A stretch of DNA of 40,209 nt from Desulfurobacteriaceae bacterium (GCA_027013575.1 JALWGN010000043.1:1-40209), one strand, 5' to 3'; shown: positions 7,725 to 17,918, counted from the stretch's first letter. The notes: generated from the sequence alone by a model not told the origin. Program-made: numbers and translations.

Positions 7725-8348
7725 ATGGAGGACTTCATCAGCAGGAACTACAGGTACGACTTCTCAATGTGCAGCGAGCCCGTTGAACTCGTTGCAGACG
7801 ACTACGACATGAACGAGTTCTTTGAAAGACTTGTAGGCCTCTTAGAGCCTGCTCCGGAAGAGGGAGAGAGGGTTGAGTGTCCCTACTGCGGAGCTCCCCT
7901 TATGACCGTCTACCCCGACAGGCTGGAAGAGACCGAGCAGGAGGTCTACTTCGGAGAGGAGGAAGAGCCCCTCGTTGACCTGATTGAGATGGTTGAGGAG
8001 CTTGTAAAAGAGGGTAAGTTCAGAACGGCCATAGATGCAAGGGAGCTCTACGGGGAGTGCAGGAAGTGTGGAAACACCTACGCAGCCCTGAGGTTTGTAC
8101 TGCCGACAACGAGGAACTTTGACTCTGTGGACGAACTGAGAGAGTTCATCAAAAGAGCTAAAGAGGAAGGCGACAGGGAGTACTACTTCAGGGAGCTCCC
8201 CGACGTAGCCTTTGTGGGAGCCCGTTACCTCTACGACGGAGAGGAGGTATGGGAGATAGAGACCCTTCCCTTTGCCTTTGACGAAAACGTTGAGTTTACC
8301 TGCGTCTTTAAGAAGCTCTACGACATGGTAATGGCGGAGGAGGTATGA
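7725..8348 (+). CDS. Hypothetical zinc-ribbon protein upstream of der
   Basis: CPYCGAPL...CRKCGNTY paired CxxC knuckles; ATGA overlap with der. Confidence 0.75.
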   Translation: MEDFISRNYRYDFSMCSEPVELVADDYDMNEFFERLVGLLEPAPEEGERVECPYCGAPLMTVYPDRLEETEQEVYFGEEEEPLVDLIEMVEELVKEGKFRTAIDARELYGECRKCGNTYAALRFVLPTTRNFDSVDELREFIKRAKEEGDREYYFRELPDVAFVGARYLYDGEEVWEIETLPFAFDENVEFTCVFKKLYDMVMAEEV

Positions 8349-9787
8349 GAAGGCTCCCCGTTGTTGCGATAGTTGGAAGGCCAAACGTCGGGAAGTCCTC
8401 CCTCTTTAACAGACTCCTCGGAAGAAAGGTAGCCATAATAGACGACACAGCAGGAGTAACAAGGGACAGGATCGTCCAGGAGGCAGACCTTAACGACCAC
8501 ACAGTTCTCCTGGTTGATACGGGAGGAGTTGACACTACCGGGAAGGTTCACGAGTTCGCTAAGGAGACGACAGAACAGGCCAAGAGGGCAATGGATGAGG
8601 CCGACGTAATCGTCTTTGTTGTTGACGGTAAAGAGGGAGTAACTCCTTTAGACGAAGAAGTTGCAAGGATTTTAAGGAAGTGGAAAAAGCCGGTAATAGT
8701 TGCCGTAAACAAGGTAGACGAGCCCTTTATGGAAGGCCTCATCTACGACTTCTACAGGCTTGGATTTGAAGAGGTCATTCCCGTCTCCGCAATTCACAAA
8801 ATCGGCATTCCAACGCTAACAGAGAAGATACTGGAAAAGCTCCCCGACGAGCTGAAGGAGGCTGCAAGGAGGGAACACGAGAAGAAGGAGAGGAGAGAGA
8901 AGGCAGAGAGGTTAATATCAGGGGAAGAGAGTGAGGAGCTCCAGAAGCTCTCAGAAGACCTTGCAGCAGGAAAGGAGTACGAGATAGAGGAAGAGGAGAA
9001 AGAACCGATAAAAGTGGCAATAGTTGGAAGGCCTAACATGGGTAAGTCAACCCTCCTCAACGCTCTTGTGGGAGAGGAAAGAGCAATAGTCAGCGACGTT
9101 CCCGGAACGACGAGGGACGCAATAGACACGTACGTAAAGATTGGAGACGACGAGTTCATTTTCATAGATACGGCCGGAATAAGGCGGAGAGGGAAGATAA
9201 AGGACATTGAGTACTACTCTTACTTGCGTGCCTTAGACGCCATAGACAGGGCAGACGTTGTCGTTCTTTTGGTTGACGCAGAGGAGGGACCCACAGAGAG
9301 GGACGCAAAGATTGCCGGAATTGCCCTTGAGAAGTTCAAGCCCATAATCATCGCAGTTAACAAGATAGATAAGCTAAAAGATCAAAAGGACTGGGAGAGG
9401 ATACACAGGGAGCTTGACCTAACCTTTGACTTTATCCCTTACGCTCCAAGGGTCTTTATCTCCGCAAAGGAGAGAAAAGGGCTAAAAGAGCTCCTCAAAC
9501 AGATAAAGGACGTTTACAGTCAGTACACGAAGAAGGTAAAGACGGGAGAGTTCAACAGAGTTCTCCAGAAGCTCATGGAAGTCCACCAGCCTCCGGTCTA
9601 CAAGAACAAGATAGTCAAGATATACTACGGAACCCAGGTGAAGACAAAGCCTCCAACGTTTCTGCTCTTCTCAAACTACCCGGAAGGAATTCCCAAGTCC
9701 TTCAGGCGCTTCCTTGAGAACAGGATAAGGGAGGCTTTCGGCTTTACGAAGATACCCATCAGGATAGTCTTTAAGAAGAGGAGTTAG
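8345..9787 (+). CDS. der: Ribosome-associated tandem GTPase Der/EngA
   Basis: Two G domains: GRPNVGKSSLFNRL/DTAGV/NKVD and GRPNMGKSTLLNAL/DTAGIRRRGK/NKID, then a KH-like C-terminus. Confidence 0.97.
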   Translation: MRRLPVVAIVGRPNVGKSSLFNRLLGRKVAIIDDTAGVTRDRIVQEADLNDHTVLLVDTGGVDTTGKVHEFAKETTEQAKRAMDEADVIVFVVDGKEGVTPLDEEVARILRKWKKPVIVAVNKVDEPFMEGLIYDFYRLGFEEVIPVSAIHKIGIPTLTEKILEKLPDELKEAARREHEKKERREKAERLISGEESEELQKLSEDLAAGKEYEIEEEEKEPIKVAIVGRPNMGKSTLLNALVGEERAIVSDVPGTTRDAIDTYVKIGDDEFIFIDTAGIRRRGKIKDIEYYSYLRALDAIDRADVVVLLVDAEEGPTERDAKIAGIALEKFKPIIIAVNKIDKLKDQKDWERIHRELDLTFDFIPYAPRVFISAKERKGLKELLKQIKDVYSQYTKKVKTGEFNRVLQKLMEVHQPPVYKNKIVKIYYGTQVKTKPPTFLLFSNYPEGIPKSFRRFLENRIREAFGFTKIPIRIVFKKRS

Positions 9788-9795
9788 GAGGGAAG

Positions 9796-10380
9796 ATGAA
9801 GGTTTTAGGGATAAACGGCTCCCACAGGAAAGGCTCAACACTGATTCTTTTAGAAGAGGCCTTTAAAGAGCTTGAAGGTTTTGATACAGAGATAATCTCC
9901 CTCTCTGATTACGTTCTTGAGTACTGTAAGGTCTGCAACGCCTGTAAGAGGAACGGAGGGATCTGTATCGTTAAGGACGGGTACGAGGAGATAGCCCAGA
10001 AGATGAAGGAGGCCGACGCCATTGTCGTCGGTTCTCCGGTTTACTTTGGCTCAATTACCGGAATGCTCAAAACCCTGTTTGACAGGTCAAGAACTCTAAG
10101 GGTCAACTGGGAGTTGAAGAACAAGGTCTGTGCGGCAATTGCTGTAGGAGCCACAAAACACGGCGGTCAGGAGCACACGCTTCAGGCAATTCACGCCTGG
10201 GCTCTGATTCACGGAATGATACTCGTTGCAGACTCCGACCCAACGGCACACTTCGGGTGTGCCGCCGTTGCCAAACAGGTTGACGACCAGTTTGAGATTG
10301 ACGAGTGGGGTTTAAAGACGGCAAGGAGCGTCGGAAAGAGGGTGAGAGAGGTTCTGAACCTCATTAAGGGAAGCCGTTGA
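9796..10380 (+). CDS. Flavodoxin-like NADPH-dependent FMN reductase family protein
   Basis: VLGINGSHRKGSTL...CKVCNACKRNGGICIVKDG...VVGSPVYFGSITGMLKTLFDR. Confidence 0.88.
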   Translation: MKVLGINGSHRKGSTLILLEEAFKELEGFDTEIISLSDYVLEYCKVCNACKRNGGICIVKDGYEEIAQKMKEADAIVVGSPVYFGSITGMLKTLFDRSRTLRVNWELKNKVCAAIAVGATKHGGQEHTLQAIHAWALIHGMILVADSDPTAHFGCAAVAKQVDDQFEIDEWGLKTARSVGKRVREVLNLIKGSR

Positions 10381-11087
10381 TAGTTTTAGGAACCAGCGGT
10401 TTCTTCTACAGGGACTGGAAGGGGGTCTTCTACCCTGAAGGACTGCCGATGGGTAGCTGGCTCTCCTTCTACGCCCGCCACTTTAACGGTCTGGAGGTTA
10501 ACTCAACCTTCTACAGGCTCCCGGTCAGCTCTTCAGTCAGAAACTACCGGAAAGTTCCCCTTAAGTACGTCTTTAAACTCTACAGAGGGATAACCCACTA
10601 CAGAAAGCTTACCGAGGAGAACGTTAAACCGTTCGTTGCCGTTAAAGAAGCTCTAAAGGAAAACCTTGTCTGCCTTTTGGGTCAGTTCCCAAAGAGCTTT
10701 TCTTACGGTGAGGAGAACCTTGAGTTTCTCAACAGGTTGGTTGAGACCTTCAGGAAGGAGGGGATTAAAGTAGCGGTTGAGCTCAGAAGTCCTACCTGGA
10801 AGGGACACCTTAAAGAGGTTGGTACAACGGTTGTCTGTTCAGACTTTCCGCAGGAGTTAGGCTGGCTGAAGGAGTGTAGGGAGACGGAAGAACTCTCGTA
10901 CTTCAGGTTTCACGGCAGGAGGGAGCTCTACCGGAGCTCCTACACGGAGCAGGAGCTGAGAGAGTTTGCAGAGAGGGTGAAGGGGAGCTCCTCAGAGGTG
11001 AAGTGCGTTTTCTTTAACAATACGGCAAAGGGAGCTGGAGTCCTCAACGCCTTAAAGATGAAAGAGCTGTTAGGACTTGAGAGCTGA
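10377..11087 (+). CDS. DUF72 family protein
   Basis: LGTSGFFYRDWKGVFYPEGLP...FNGLEVNSTFYRLP...VAVELRSPTW...YFRFHGR...FFNNTAKGAGVLNAL; starts at a rare-type codon overlapping the previous stop. Confidence 0.9.
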   Translation: MIVLGTSGFFYRDWKGVFYPEGLPMGSWLSFYARHFNGLEVNSTFYRLPVSSSVRNYRKVPLKYVFKLYRGITHYRKLTEENVKPFVAVKEALKENLVCLLGQFPKSFSYGEENLEFLNRLVETFRKEGIKVAVELRSPTWKGHLKEVGTTVVCSDFPQELGWLKECRETEELSYFRFHGRRELYRSSYTEQELREFAERVKGSSSEVKCVFFNNTAKGAGVLNALKMKELLGLES

Positions 11088-11873
11088 GAGTAGAAAGATT
11101 AAGAAAGAAACGAGCGTAATCGTTGCTCCTGAAGGCGCATCCAGTGAGAACGAAATTAACATGCCGATAAAACCCGAGAGGACTCCAAAGAGGACAGAGA
11201 GAAAAAAGTACTGGCTGTAGCTCTTAGAGAGCCTGAAGGCTGAGGCTGAGGGAACGACAAGGAGGGAGAAGACGAGGAGAGCTCCCACCGCCTTCAGCGA
11301 GAAGGTAACAACTGCGGCAACCAGCAGGTTCAGGAGGAGAGTAATCAGCTCAACCCTGTAGCCAGAGGCCTTTGCAATCTCCTCGCTAAAAGAGATCAGG
11401 TAGATCTCCCTCCAGAGGAGAGCGAAGAAGAGAGAGACTGTAAGGGTAAGAACCAAAAGAACTATAAGGTCTTGAAACTCAACAGATAGAGGACTTCCAA
11501 AGAGGTACGAGAGGACAGAAGCCCCGTAAGTGTTTGAAAGACTCAGGAAGAGAACCGCCAGAGCCATACTGGTTGCAAAGAGGACTCCCATCCCAACGTC
11601 AAAGTGGAACCCCTTTCGGCTCAGGTACCAGATAACAGCTGAAGCCAGCAAGGTGGAGAGGAGAGCCGTTAAAATGGGAGAAACCCCTATCAGAAAGCCC
11701 AGTGCAACCCCTGCAAAGGCAACGTGGGAGAGCCCGGCACCTGCAAAGCTCATCTTCCTGAGAACGACGTAAGAGCCTACCGCCGAACAGACAAAACCGC
11801 TGAGAAGAGAAGCCAGAAGAGCCTTTACTCCGAAGTCGTAGCTGAGGAAGAGAAGGGGGTTTGAGAGAGTCAC
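11070..11873 (-). CDS. Metal (Zn/Mn-type) ABC transporter permease, ZnuB/MntB-like
   Basis: GSYVVLRKMSFAGAGLSHVAFAGVALGFLIG...ASGYRVELITLLLNLLVAAVVTFSLKAVGALLVFSLLVVPSASA is the ABC-3 permease signature. Confidence 0.9.
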   Translation of the reverse strand: MTLSNPLLFLSYDFGVKALLASLLSGFVCSAVGSYVVLRKMSFAGAGLSHVAFAGVALGFLIGVSPILTALLSTLLASAVIWYLSRKGFHFDVGMGVLFATSMALAVLFLSLSNTYGASVLSYLFGSPLSVEFQDLIVLLVLTLTVSLFFALLWREIYLISFSEEIAKASGYRVELITLLLNLLVAAVVTFSLKAVGALLVFSLLVVPSASAFRLSKSYSQYFFLSVLFGVLSGFIGMLISFSLDAPSGATITLVSFLIFLLSALKS

Positions 11874-12572
11874 CTACCCCTCTCCCTCTTTTTCCTTCAG
11901 CTTCTTCAGGTACTCCTGAGCCTTCTTGTGTTTAACAACGTCTCCGGTCTTGTAGTAGATGGCGTACTCGGCAATGTTTGTTGCGTGGTCTCCTACCCTC
12001 TCCAGCGATTTAACAACGAGTATGAGCCTTACTGCAACTGCGCCGTTTTCAGGGTTCTTCTGGGATATCTCAACAAGTTCGTCAAAGAGCCTCTCGTAGA
12101 AGCTGTCAACTATGTCGTCCTTGTCTATAACCTCCTTTGCAAGCTCAACGTCTCCGCGAAGAAGCGCCATAACGGCGTCTTTTAGCATCTCAGATACTAT
12201 CTTCAGCATTCTCGGAAGGTCAACGTAGGGCTTTATCGGTGGAACTTCAGAGAGCCTTATGGCAGTTTCACAGATGTCCCTTGCAAGGTCTCCGACCCTC
12301 TCAAGGTCAACAATACTCTTCAGGATTGAAACAACAAACCTCAGGTCTGCAGCTTCGGGGGAGTAGAGGGCAAGTATCCGAACGCACCTCTCCTCAATCT
12401 CAAGCTCCTTTATGTCTATGAGCCTGTCAAACTGGTAGGTGGCCTTTGCCTTCTCTGCGTCCCTCTCCATGAGGGCTTCCATTGCGTCGTTTATTATCTT
12501 CTTGGCCATGTCGGCCATCTCTATGAAGCTCTTTTTAAGCTCGTCAAGGTCGGCTATGTAGCGCTCTATCAT
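11874..12572 (-). CDS. phoU: Phosphate signalling/uptake regulator PhoU
   Basis: YIADLDELKKSFIEMADMAKKIINDAMEAL...DLRFVVSILKSIVDLERVGDLARDI...LVVKSLERVGDHATNIAEYAIY. Confidence 0.95.
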   Translation of the reverse strand: MIERYIADLDELKKSFIEMADMAKKIINDAMEALMERDAEKAKATYQFDRLIDIKELEIEERCVRILALYSPEAADLRFVVSILKSIVDLERVGDLARDICETAIRLSEVPPIKPYVDLPRMLKIVSEMLKDAVMALLRGDVELAKEVIDKDDIVDSFYERLFDELVEISQKNPENGAVAVRLILVVKSLERVGDHATNIAEYAIYYKTGDVVKHKKAQEYLKKLKEKEGEG

Positions 12573-12574
12573 CC

Positions 12575-13036
12575 CTAACCCTCCATCTGCTGGTAGAGTG
12601 CAGATATTAGAATATCTAAGGCCAATTCTACCTTTTCCTCCCTTAACACTCCCTTAAGAACTGAGAGCTCCCTCAAAACCTCTTCTGCAGAAAAGAGCAG
12701 CTCTTCAAAACCTTCAGGTTCGTTCGCCCTGTAGAAAACAAGCCTCTTAAGGTAGGGAACCAGGTAGTTCTCACAAATGTAGAAGAACGCCCTTCTGTTC
12801 TCTTCGGGAACGGGTCTTTCAAGGAGAGTTTCAAGGTAGGAGAGTTTTTTCTCCTCCGGGTAGCCGATGAGTGAGTTCTTTACCGAGGAGACAAACCGGC
12901 GGATTTCCTCCCTCTTCGTCTTTACCTTAAACTCCCGGGAGATGCTCCACTCAGGAAGAATCCCTTCAACAAGCCGTCTGGCCTCCTCTTCAAAGGGGAA
13001 AAGCTCATCTTCCCTGCCGAAGTTACAGCATCCCAT
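12575..13036 (-). CDS. Hypothetical protein, 153 aa
   Basis: Intact ORF tightly packed between gpsA and phoU; N-terminal MGCCNFGRE; no family recognised. Confidence 0.75.
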   Translation of the reverse strand: MGCCNFGREDELFPFEEEARRLVEGILPEWSISREFKVKTKREEIRRFVSSVKNSLIGYPEEKKLSYLETLLERPVPEENRRAFFYICENYLVPYLKRLVFYRANEPEGFEELLFSAEEVLRELSVLKGVLREEKVELALDILISALYQQMEG

Positions 13037-14013
13037 CAGACAGACTCCTCTTTTACAGGCCTTGAGAGGAGCTCCTCCATAACCTCCTTCGGAGCTCTCC
13101 TCTCATAGATAATCTTATAGACGGCCTCCGATATCGGCATCTCCAGGGAGTACTTCCTTGAGAGCTCAACCACCGCCTTAACCGTATAGACCCCTTCAAC
13201 AACCTGCTTTCCGCCAAAAACCTCTCCTCTGGCAACTGCAAGGCCAAACTGTCTGTTTCTAGAAAGGTCTCCCGTACAGGTAAGGACGAGATCCCCCAGC
13301 CCTGATAGCCCGTAAAAGGTCTCCTCCCTCGCTCCAAGCTCCCTTCCCAGCCTCTTTATCTCGTGGAGTCCCCTCGTTATCAGAGCTGCTCTTGCGTTGT
13401 TTCCCAGCCCCATACCGTCGGAAATTCCCGTTGCTATGGCTATCACGTTCTTGAGAGCTCCCCCGAGCTCAACGCCGATAACGTCTGAAGAGGCGTAGAG
13501 CCTGAAGGAGGGTGTGTTTAACTTCCTGACCATCTTTAGAGCCCTTTCGGAGTCAACGTTGGAGACCACCGCTGCCGCCGGAAGCCCGGCAGCTATCTCC
13601 CTGGCAAAAGTGGGGCCAGAGAGAACGTAGTAGTTGTTAAGTGAGCCGAATACCTCCCTGTACCTCTGGGAGAGGGTCTTAAGCGTCTCAATCTCTATTC
13701 CCTTACTTGCACAGATGAGGGGTTTTTCTGAGAGGAGCTCCCTGTACCTCTCCCAGAAGGAGGAGGTAAACTGAACGGGAATCACGGAAATAACGGCGTC
13801 TGCCCCTGAAACCGCCTCCTCAACAGAAATTGTTACAGACACAGTTTCCGGGTACTGAAAACCGGGAAGGTAGAGAGCGTTCTCCCCCATCCTATCCACA
13901 GAGTCAACAACCTCTCTCTCCCTGCACCACTGGGTAACTCTAAACCCCGCCTTTCCAAAGTGAATGGAGAGAGCAGAACCCCAGCTACCTGAACCGAGAA
14001 CCGCCAGTTTCAC
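13036..14013 (-). CDS. gpsA: Glycerol-3-phosphate dehydrogenase [NAD(P)+]
   Basis: LGSGSWGSALSIHFGKAG...CASKGIE...VLSGPTFAREIAAGLPAA...ELGGALKNVIAIATGISDGMGLGNNARAALITRGL. Confidence 0.97.
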   Translation of the reverse strand: MKLAVLGSGSWGSALSIHFGKAGFRVTQWCREREVVDSVDRMGENALYLPGFQYPETVSVTISVEEAVSGADAVISVIPVQFTSSFWERYRELLSEKPLICASKGIEIETLKTLSQRYREVFGSLNNYYVLSGPTFAREIAAGLPAAAVVSNVDSERALKMVRKLNTPSFRLYASSDVIGVELGGALKNVIAIATGISDGMGLGNNARAALITRGLHEIKRLGRELGAREETFYGLSGLGDLVLTCTGDLSRNRQFGLAVARGEVFGGKQVVEGVYTVKAVVELSRKYSLEMPISEAVYKIIYERRAPKEVMEELLSRPVKEESV

Positions 14014-14354
14014 CTCTTCACCTCAACAAACCGGTCTCCCTCTCTCCTGAAAACTCCTGAAACTAAAACTCCTTTCTCTTTCAGGTGTTTGAGAAGCCTC
14101 TCAAGATCCTGCTCCTTAACAAGAACGCCAACTCCACACCCCTCAAATATCTCGTCGGGAATGGGAATAGAAACGGCCTTAAAGCCTTTAAGGAACTTCT
14201 CTGCCTTTAAACCCTCAGGGATTGATGGAAAGGCAATACAGTACTCGTACTTCTTAAAAAGTCCGGTAAGCCTCAGGAAGTACTCCTTCGCGTGAAGCCT
14301 TATTCCCGTAGCGATAAAGAAGAGCTTCTCGCCAAAACTCTTAGCTTCTGCCAT
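14010..14354 (-). CDS. DUF3343-like small protein
   Basis: Short protein with YCIAFPSIPEG...VSIPIPDEIFEGCGVGVLVKEQDLERLLKHL; resembles the DUF3343 putative Se/S-carrier-like core (single conserved Cys). Confidence 0.6.
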   Translation of the reverse strand: MAEAKSFGEKLFFIATGIRLHAKEYFLRLTGLFKKYEYCIAFPSIPEGLKAEKFLKGFKAVSIPIPDEIFEGCGVGVLVKEQDLERLLKHLKEKGVLVSGVFRREGDRFVEVKR

Positions 14355-16014
14355 CTCTCTCCTCTTTAAGCTTTTTAAGGGCTAAAAATCCCTCGTAGAA
14401 GATCCAGAGTGCCAGAAAGACCTGGACGAGGGCTGCAAATCCTATAACGGAGAACTTCCACTTGAGGAAAAGCATAACGAGCGCCCAGACCGTAATAACG
14501 GCCATGAAGAGGGAAGGAACTCCCGGAACGAACCAGTACTTACCTCTGCCGGTCTTTATCATCCAGATCATAACGACGAAAAGAGAAAGGGCTGCTATAA
14601 GCTGGTTAGTAGCTCCGAAGACAGGCCACAGGGCCTTCCACACGGGAAGGAGCTTTCCGGTGGCAGGGTCTCTGTACTTGAGGAAGACGAGAAAAGCCGG
14701 AATGATTAGAGAGACTCCTGTAGCAACAAACCTGTTTGTTATACCTGTAAGCTCTGTAAAGACATACCTGGCAAGACGGGTTCCCGTATCGGTGCTTGTC
14801 AGAACGAATGAAGAGAGGGCAAGCATCCCAAAAGCCACCCCAATGCTCTCCGGAATTCCAAGAACGGACATGAAGCGACCCACGCCGGTTCCGTAGATGG
14901 CAGCGACGTTCTTCTTCAGAACTTCAAACTCCGGAACTGTAAGTATCAGAACGAAAATAACCGACATAACCGCAACCAGCCCTTCAAGGAGCATAGCGCC
15001 GTAGCCAACGGGAAGAGCGTCTGTCTCCTTGTCAAGCTGTTTTGAGGTCGTTCCGGAACCTACAAGGGAGTGAAAGCCGGAGATAGAACCGCAGGCGATA
15101 ACGACAAAGAGCAGGGGAACAAGAGGCCCTATGTCACTGTTAAAGCTTATGTATGCCGGAATGTGAGGTTGAAACTTGCCGAAAGAGAGGAGTATGCCAA
15201 GACCTGCACCGATAACTGCACCGTAGAGGAGAAAGCTTGACAGGTAGTCCCTCGGCTGAAGGAGTATCCATACGGGAGTTACCGAAGCAACCGCAACGTA
15301 AACGAGAAGTATGACGTTCCAGACTTCAGGGGGCAGGTTAATCGGAAACTGCTGACCAACGTAAACTGCAAAGTAAACCAGGACTACAAACAGGGCTGTT
15401 GCCCACTTAAGGGGAAGTCCAAACCTGTAAACGGAAACCCCAAAGAGAACCGCCAGAACTATGTAGATAACCGCAGAGGTTGCAACGCCTCCCCCTATTG
15501 GGAGGGTTGAGACCACTTTCCCCCCTTCAACGAGGGGAACTTTGGCGTTGAAGGTTATCTGAGCAACATTTATGAAAACGGCAACTACGTAGAGAAGTGC
15601 TAACCAGATAAAGAGCTTAAAGATGAACCCCGCCCTCTTTGACAGGTACCTGCCTCCAATCGCCGCAATTGACTTTGCCATATTCCTGATTGAGGCGACA
15701 ATTGAGCTCATGTCGTGGACGCCGCCTATGAAGACGTTGCCGATGAGAACCCACAGGTAGGCAGGTAACCAACCCCACGAAGAGGCGGCAGTTATAGGGC
15801 CAACAATGGGACCTGCACCAGCTATTGAGGAGAAGTGGTGCCCCAGGAGAACGGGAGCAGGTGCTGGAACGTAATCAACTCCGTCTTTCAGCTCGTGGGC
15901 GGGCGTTTTAGCGTCTTCTCTCAGGTTAAAAACCTTATCCCTTAAGAACCTGCCGTAAGTAAAGTAAGCAACAATTAAGACAAGAGCGGCAACGACAAAG
16001 AGAAGGGTAACCAT
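14341..16014 (-). CDS. cstA: Carbon starvation protein CstA family
   Basis: HHFSSIAGAGPIVGPITAASSWGWLPAYLWVLIGNVFIGGVHDM...GFHSLVGSGTTSKQLDKETDALPVGYGAMLLEG. Confidence 0.95.
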   Translation of the reverse strand: MVTLLFVVAALVLIVAYFTYGRFLRDKVFNLREDAKTPAHELKDGVDYVPAPAPVLLGHHFSSIAGAGPIVGPITAASSWGWLPAYLWVLIGNVFIGGVHDMSSIVASIRNMAKSIAAIGGRYLSKRAGFIFKLFIWLALLYVVAVFINVAQITFNAKVPLVEGGKVVSTLPIGGGVATSAVIYIVLAVLFGVSVYRFGLPLKWATALFVVLVYFAVYVGQQFPINLPPEVWNVILLVYVAVASVTPVWILLQPRDYLSSFLLYGAVIGAGLGILLSFGKFQPHIPAYISFNSDIGPLVPLLFVVIACGSISGFHSLVGSGTTSKQLDKETDALPVGYGAMLLEGLVAVMSVIFVLILTVPEFEVLKKNVAAIYGTGVGRFMSVLGIPESIGVAFGMLALSSFVLTSTDTGTRLARYVFTELTGITNRFVATGVSLIIPAFLVFLKYRDPATGKLLPVWKALWPVFGATNQLIAALSLFVVMIWMIKTGRGKYWFVPGVPSLFMAVITVWALVMLFLKWKFSVIGFAALVQVFLALWIFYEGFLALKKLKEERDGRS

Positions 16015-16050
16015 GGCTTCCCTCCGGTAGTGTCAGGTAGGTATTATAGG

Positions 16051-16074
16051 AAAAGAGGGGGGAGGAGCTCCCCC
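16051..16074 (-). terminator. Candidate terminator after the FrdA1-FrdB1-HdrB1 operon
   Basis: On the minus strand, GGGGGAG-CTC-CTCCCCC (16074-16058) followed by CCTCTTTT, between the HdrB-like stop (16096) and the cstA start (16014). Confidence 0.6.
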
Positions 16075-16095
16075 TCAACGAGGTGAAAGAGGCAG

Positions 16096-16953
16096 TTAAC
16101 AGTTAACCGGAACGATGTTCCTGTGAAGACCGAGCTTTTTAGGTTCAATTCCTAAAGCCAGACCCACAAGCTGAGGAAGGTGTAGAACCGGCATTTTAAA
16201 GCTCTCTCCAACTTCTTTAAGAGCCCTTGACTGGTTGGCGTCAAGGTTCATGTGGCAGAGAGGACAGGGTGTTGTTAAACAGTTTGCTCCGCTCTTTTTG
16301 GCGTCTAAGAGGTTCAAACCGGTTAACTTCATGCTCATTCTGGGAGCCGGCCAGAAGGCGTGGAAGCCACAACACTCAAGCCTCCTCTCCCCTGAAACCG
16401 GCTCGGCACCTAAGGCCTTTATAATCTTTTCAAGGGATTGTGGGTTCTCTGAAGACTCAAAACCTAAAATGCTCTCAGGCCTTACGGTGTGGCACCCGTA
16501 GTAAGGGTACACCTTAAACCCGGTTAAAGGTTTGACTACCTTCTCCTTCAGCCCCTCTTCGCCGAACTCCTCTAAAAGAACCCAGTGGAAGTGTTTAACG
16601 TCAACGGTTCCCCTGTACTCAAGCCCGGCTTCTGAGAGTATCTCGTTTACCTCTTTTCTTAAATCCTCGTCGTTGTCAAGGAGGTACTTCGTTCTCTTGA
16701 GAACGAGAAGGCAGGTGCTACAAACAGTTACTATGTCAAGCCCTTCCCTTTCAGCGTAGGCTATGTTTCTGGCGTTAACGGCAAGGTCAACAGCTTCCTT
16801 TATCTCCTCTAAAACCCCTGCTCCACAGCAGCTGAACTGGGGGAGCTCCACAAGCTCTATCCCCAACTTCTCAGCAACAGCAACCGTTGACTCGTAGAGC
16901 TCCTTAGAAGCCCCCTTTGCGGCACAGCCCGGGTAAAAGGCGAACTTAGCCAT
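16096..16953 (-). CDS. HdrB/SdhE-like CCG-domain subunit of fumarate reductase/succinate dehydrogenase, copy 1
   Basis: Two CCG domains: FYPGCAAKG...SCCGAGV...CSTCLL and YYGCHTV...CCGFHAF...PCPLCHMNLD. Confidence 0.88.
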   Translation of the reverse strand: MAKFAFYPGCAAKGASKELYESTVAVAEKLGIELVELPQFSCCGAGVLEEIKEAVDLAVNARNIAYAEREGLDIVTVCSTCLLVLKRTKYLLDNDEDLRKEVNEILSEAGLEYRGTVDVKHFHWVLLEEFGEEGLKEKVVKPLTGFKVYPYYGCHTVRPESILGFESSENPQSLEKIIKALGAEPVSGERRLECCGFHAFWPAPRMSMKLTGLNLLDAKKSGANCLTTPCPLCHMNLDANQSRALKEVGESFKMPVLHLPQLVGLALGIEPKKLGLHRNIVPVNC

Positions 16954-17918
16954 TACTCCACCTCCATAGCAACCTTCATCACCTTAACAAGGGTTTCGTG
17001 TTCTGCAATCGGCTTCATCACAGGCGAGTGAGCCTTCCCTTTGAGAATCATCTTTATTCCAACAGGCAGGTTCTCAAGAACCCCCTTAACTCCCTTGGTT
17101 CTGAGTGGAAGGAGAACCTCGTTGAGCATTCCCGACTCAAGGAGTGATTTATAGAAGGCCATAACGTGCCTTGCTCCTGGGTTATCCTTCAGCCCAACTT
17201 CTATTGAAAGGCCTCTCAGCTTCATAATTCCGTCTACCGGAGAGACGTGCTTGGGACAGACGTCAGCACACTTGTTACACCTTACACAGTTCCACATATC
17301 AAAGGCGTAACCTATCTTAGACCTCTCGGCCTTCAGGGCGTCTCTCGGGTCAACTGCAAACCTGTAAACTCTGGCAAGCTGGAAGGGACCTCCGTATCCG
17401 TCGTCAAGCTGAGTTGCCGTACAGGAGGAGTAACAGGAAGTACACAGAATACAGTCTGTAAACTGATCAAACTTCTTAAGCTCCCTCGGGTAAACCCTGC
17501 TCTCCTCGTCAAGGGTTTTGGGAACAACCTCCGGATCAGGAACCAGCCACGGCTTCATCTCCTCCATTCTCTTAAACGGCCTGTCCCAGTCAACTATCAG
17601 GTCTCTTATAACGTCCATGTTGTCAAGGGGTTCCAGCGTTAGAGTATCCGTTCCAAACTTATCAAGCTCGTTAAACACCTGCGTTTTACAGGCAAGTTTG
17701 GGGAAACCGTTAACCTTCACGGCACAGGAACCGCATATGGCACTCCTGCAGAAAGCCCTGAAGGCAAGGGTCGGATCCTGAGTATCCTTTATCTGCTGAA
17801 GCGCTTCAAGAACAGTCATACCCTTTGGAACTGTTAGCCTGTACTCCTGATAGTAGGGTTTTTCGTCCCGTTTAGGGTTAAACCGTCTTATCCTGAATAG
17901 AACCTCTCTCTTCTCCAT
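16953..17918 (-). CDS. Succinate dehydrogenase/fumarate reductase iron-sulfur subunit, copy 1
   Basis: CRSAICGSCAVKVNGFPKLAC (2Fe-2S), CILCTSCYSSC, CVRCNKCADVCPKHVSP. Confidence 0.94.
   Translation of the reverse strand: MEKREVLFRIRRFNPKRDEKPYYQEYRLTVPKGMTVLEALQQIKDTQDPTLAFRAFCRSAICGSCAVKVNGFPKLACKTQVFNELDKFGTDTLTLEPLDNMDVIRDLIVDWDRPFKRMEEMKPWLVPDPEVVPKTLDEESRVYPRELKKFDQFTDCILCTSCYSSCTATQLDDGYGGPFQLARVYRFAVDPRDALKAERSKIGYAFDMWNCVRCNKCADVCPKHVSPVDGIMKLRGLSIEVGLKDNPGARHVMAFYKSLLESGMLNEVLLPLRTKGVKGVLENLPVGIKMILKGKAHSPVMKPIAEHETLVKVMKVAMEVE

Noticed and set aside
11070-12572. Pst/phosphate transport operon suggested by phoU
   Set aside because: The adjacent permease is the Zn/Mn ABC-3 type, not PstA/PstC, and no PstB/PstS is present.
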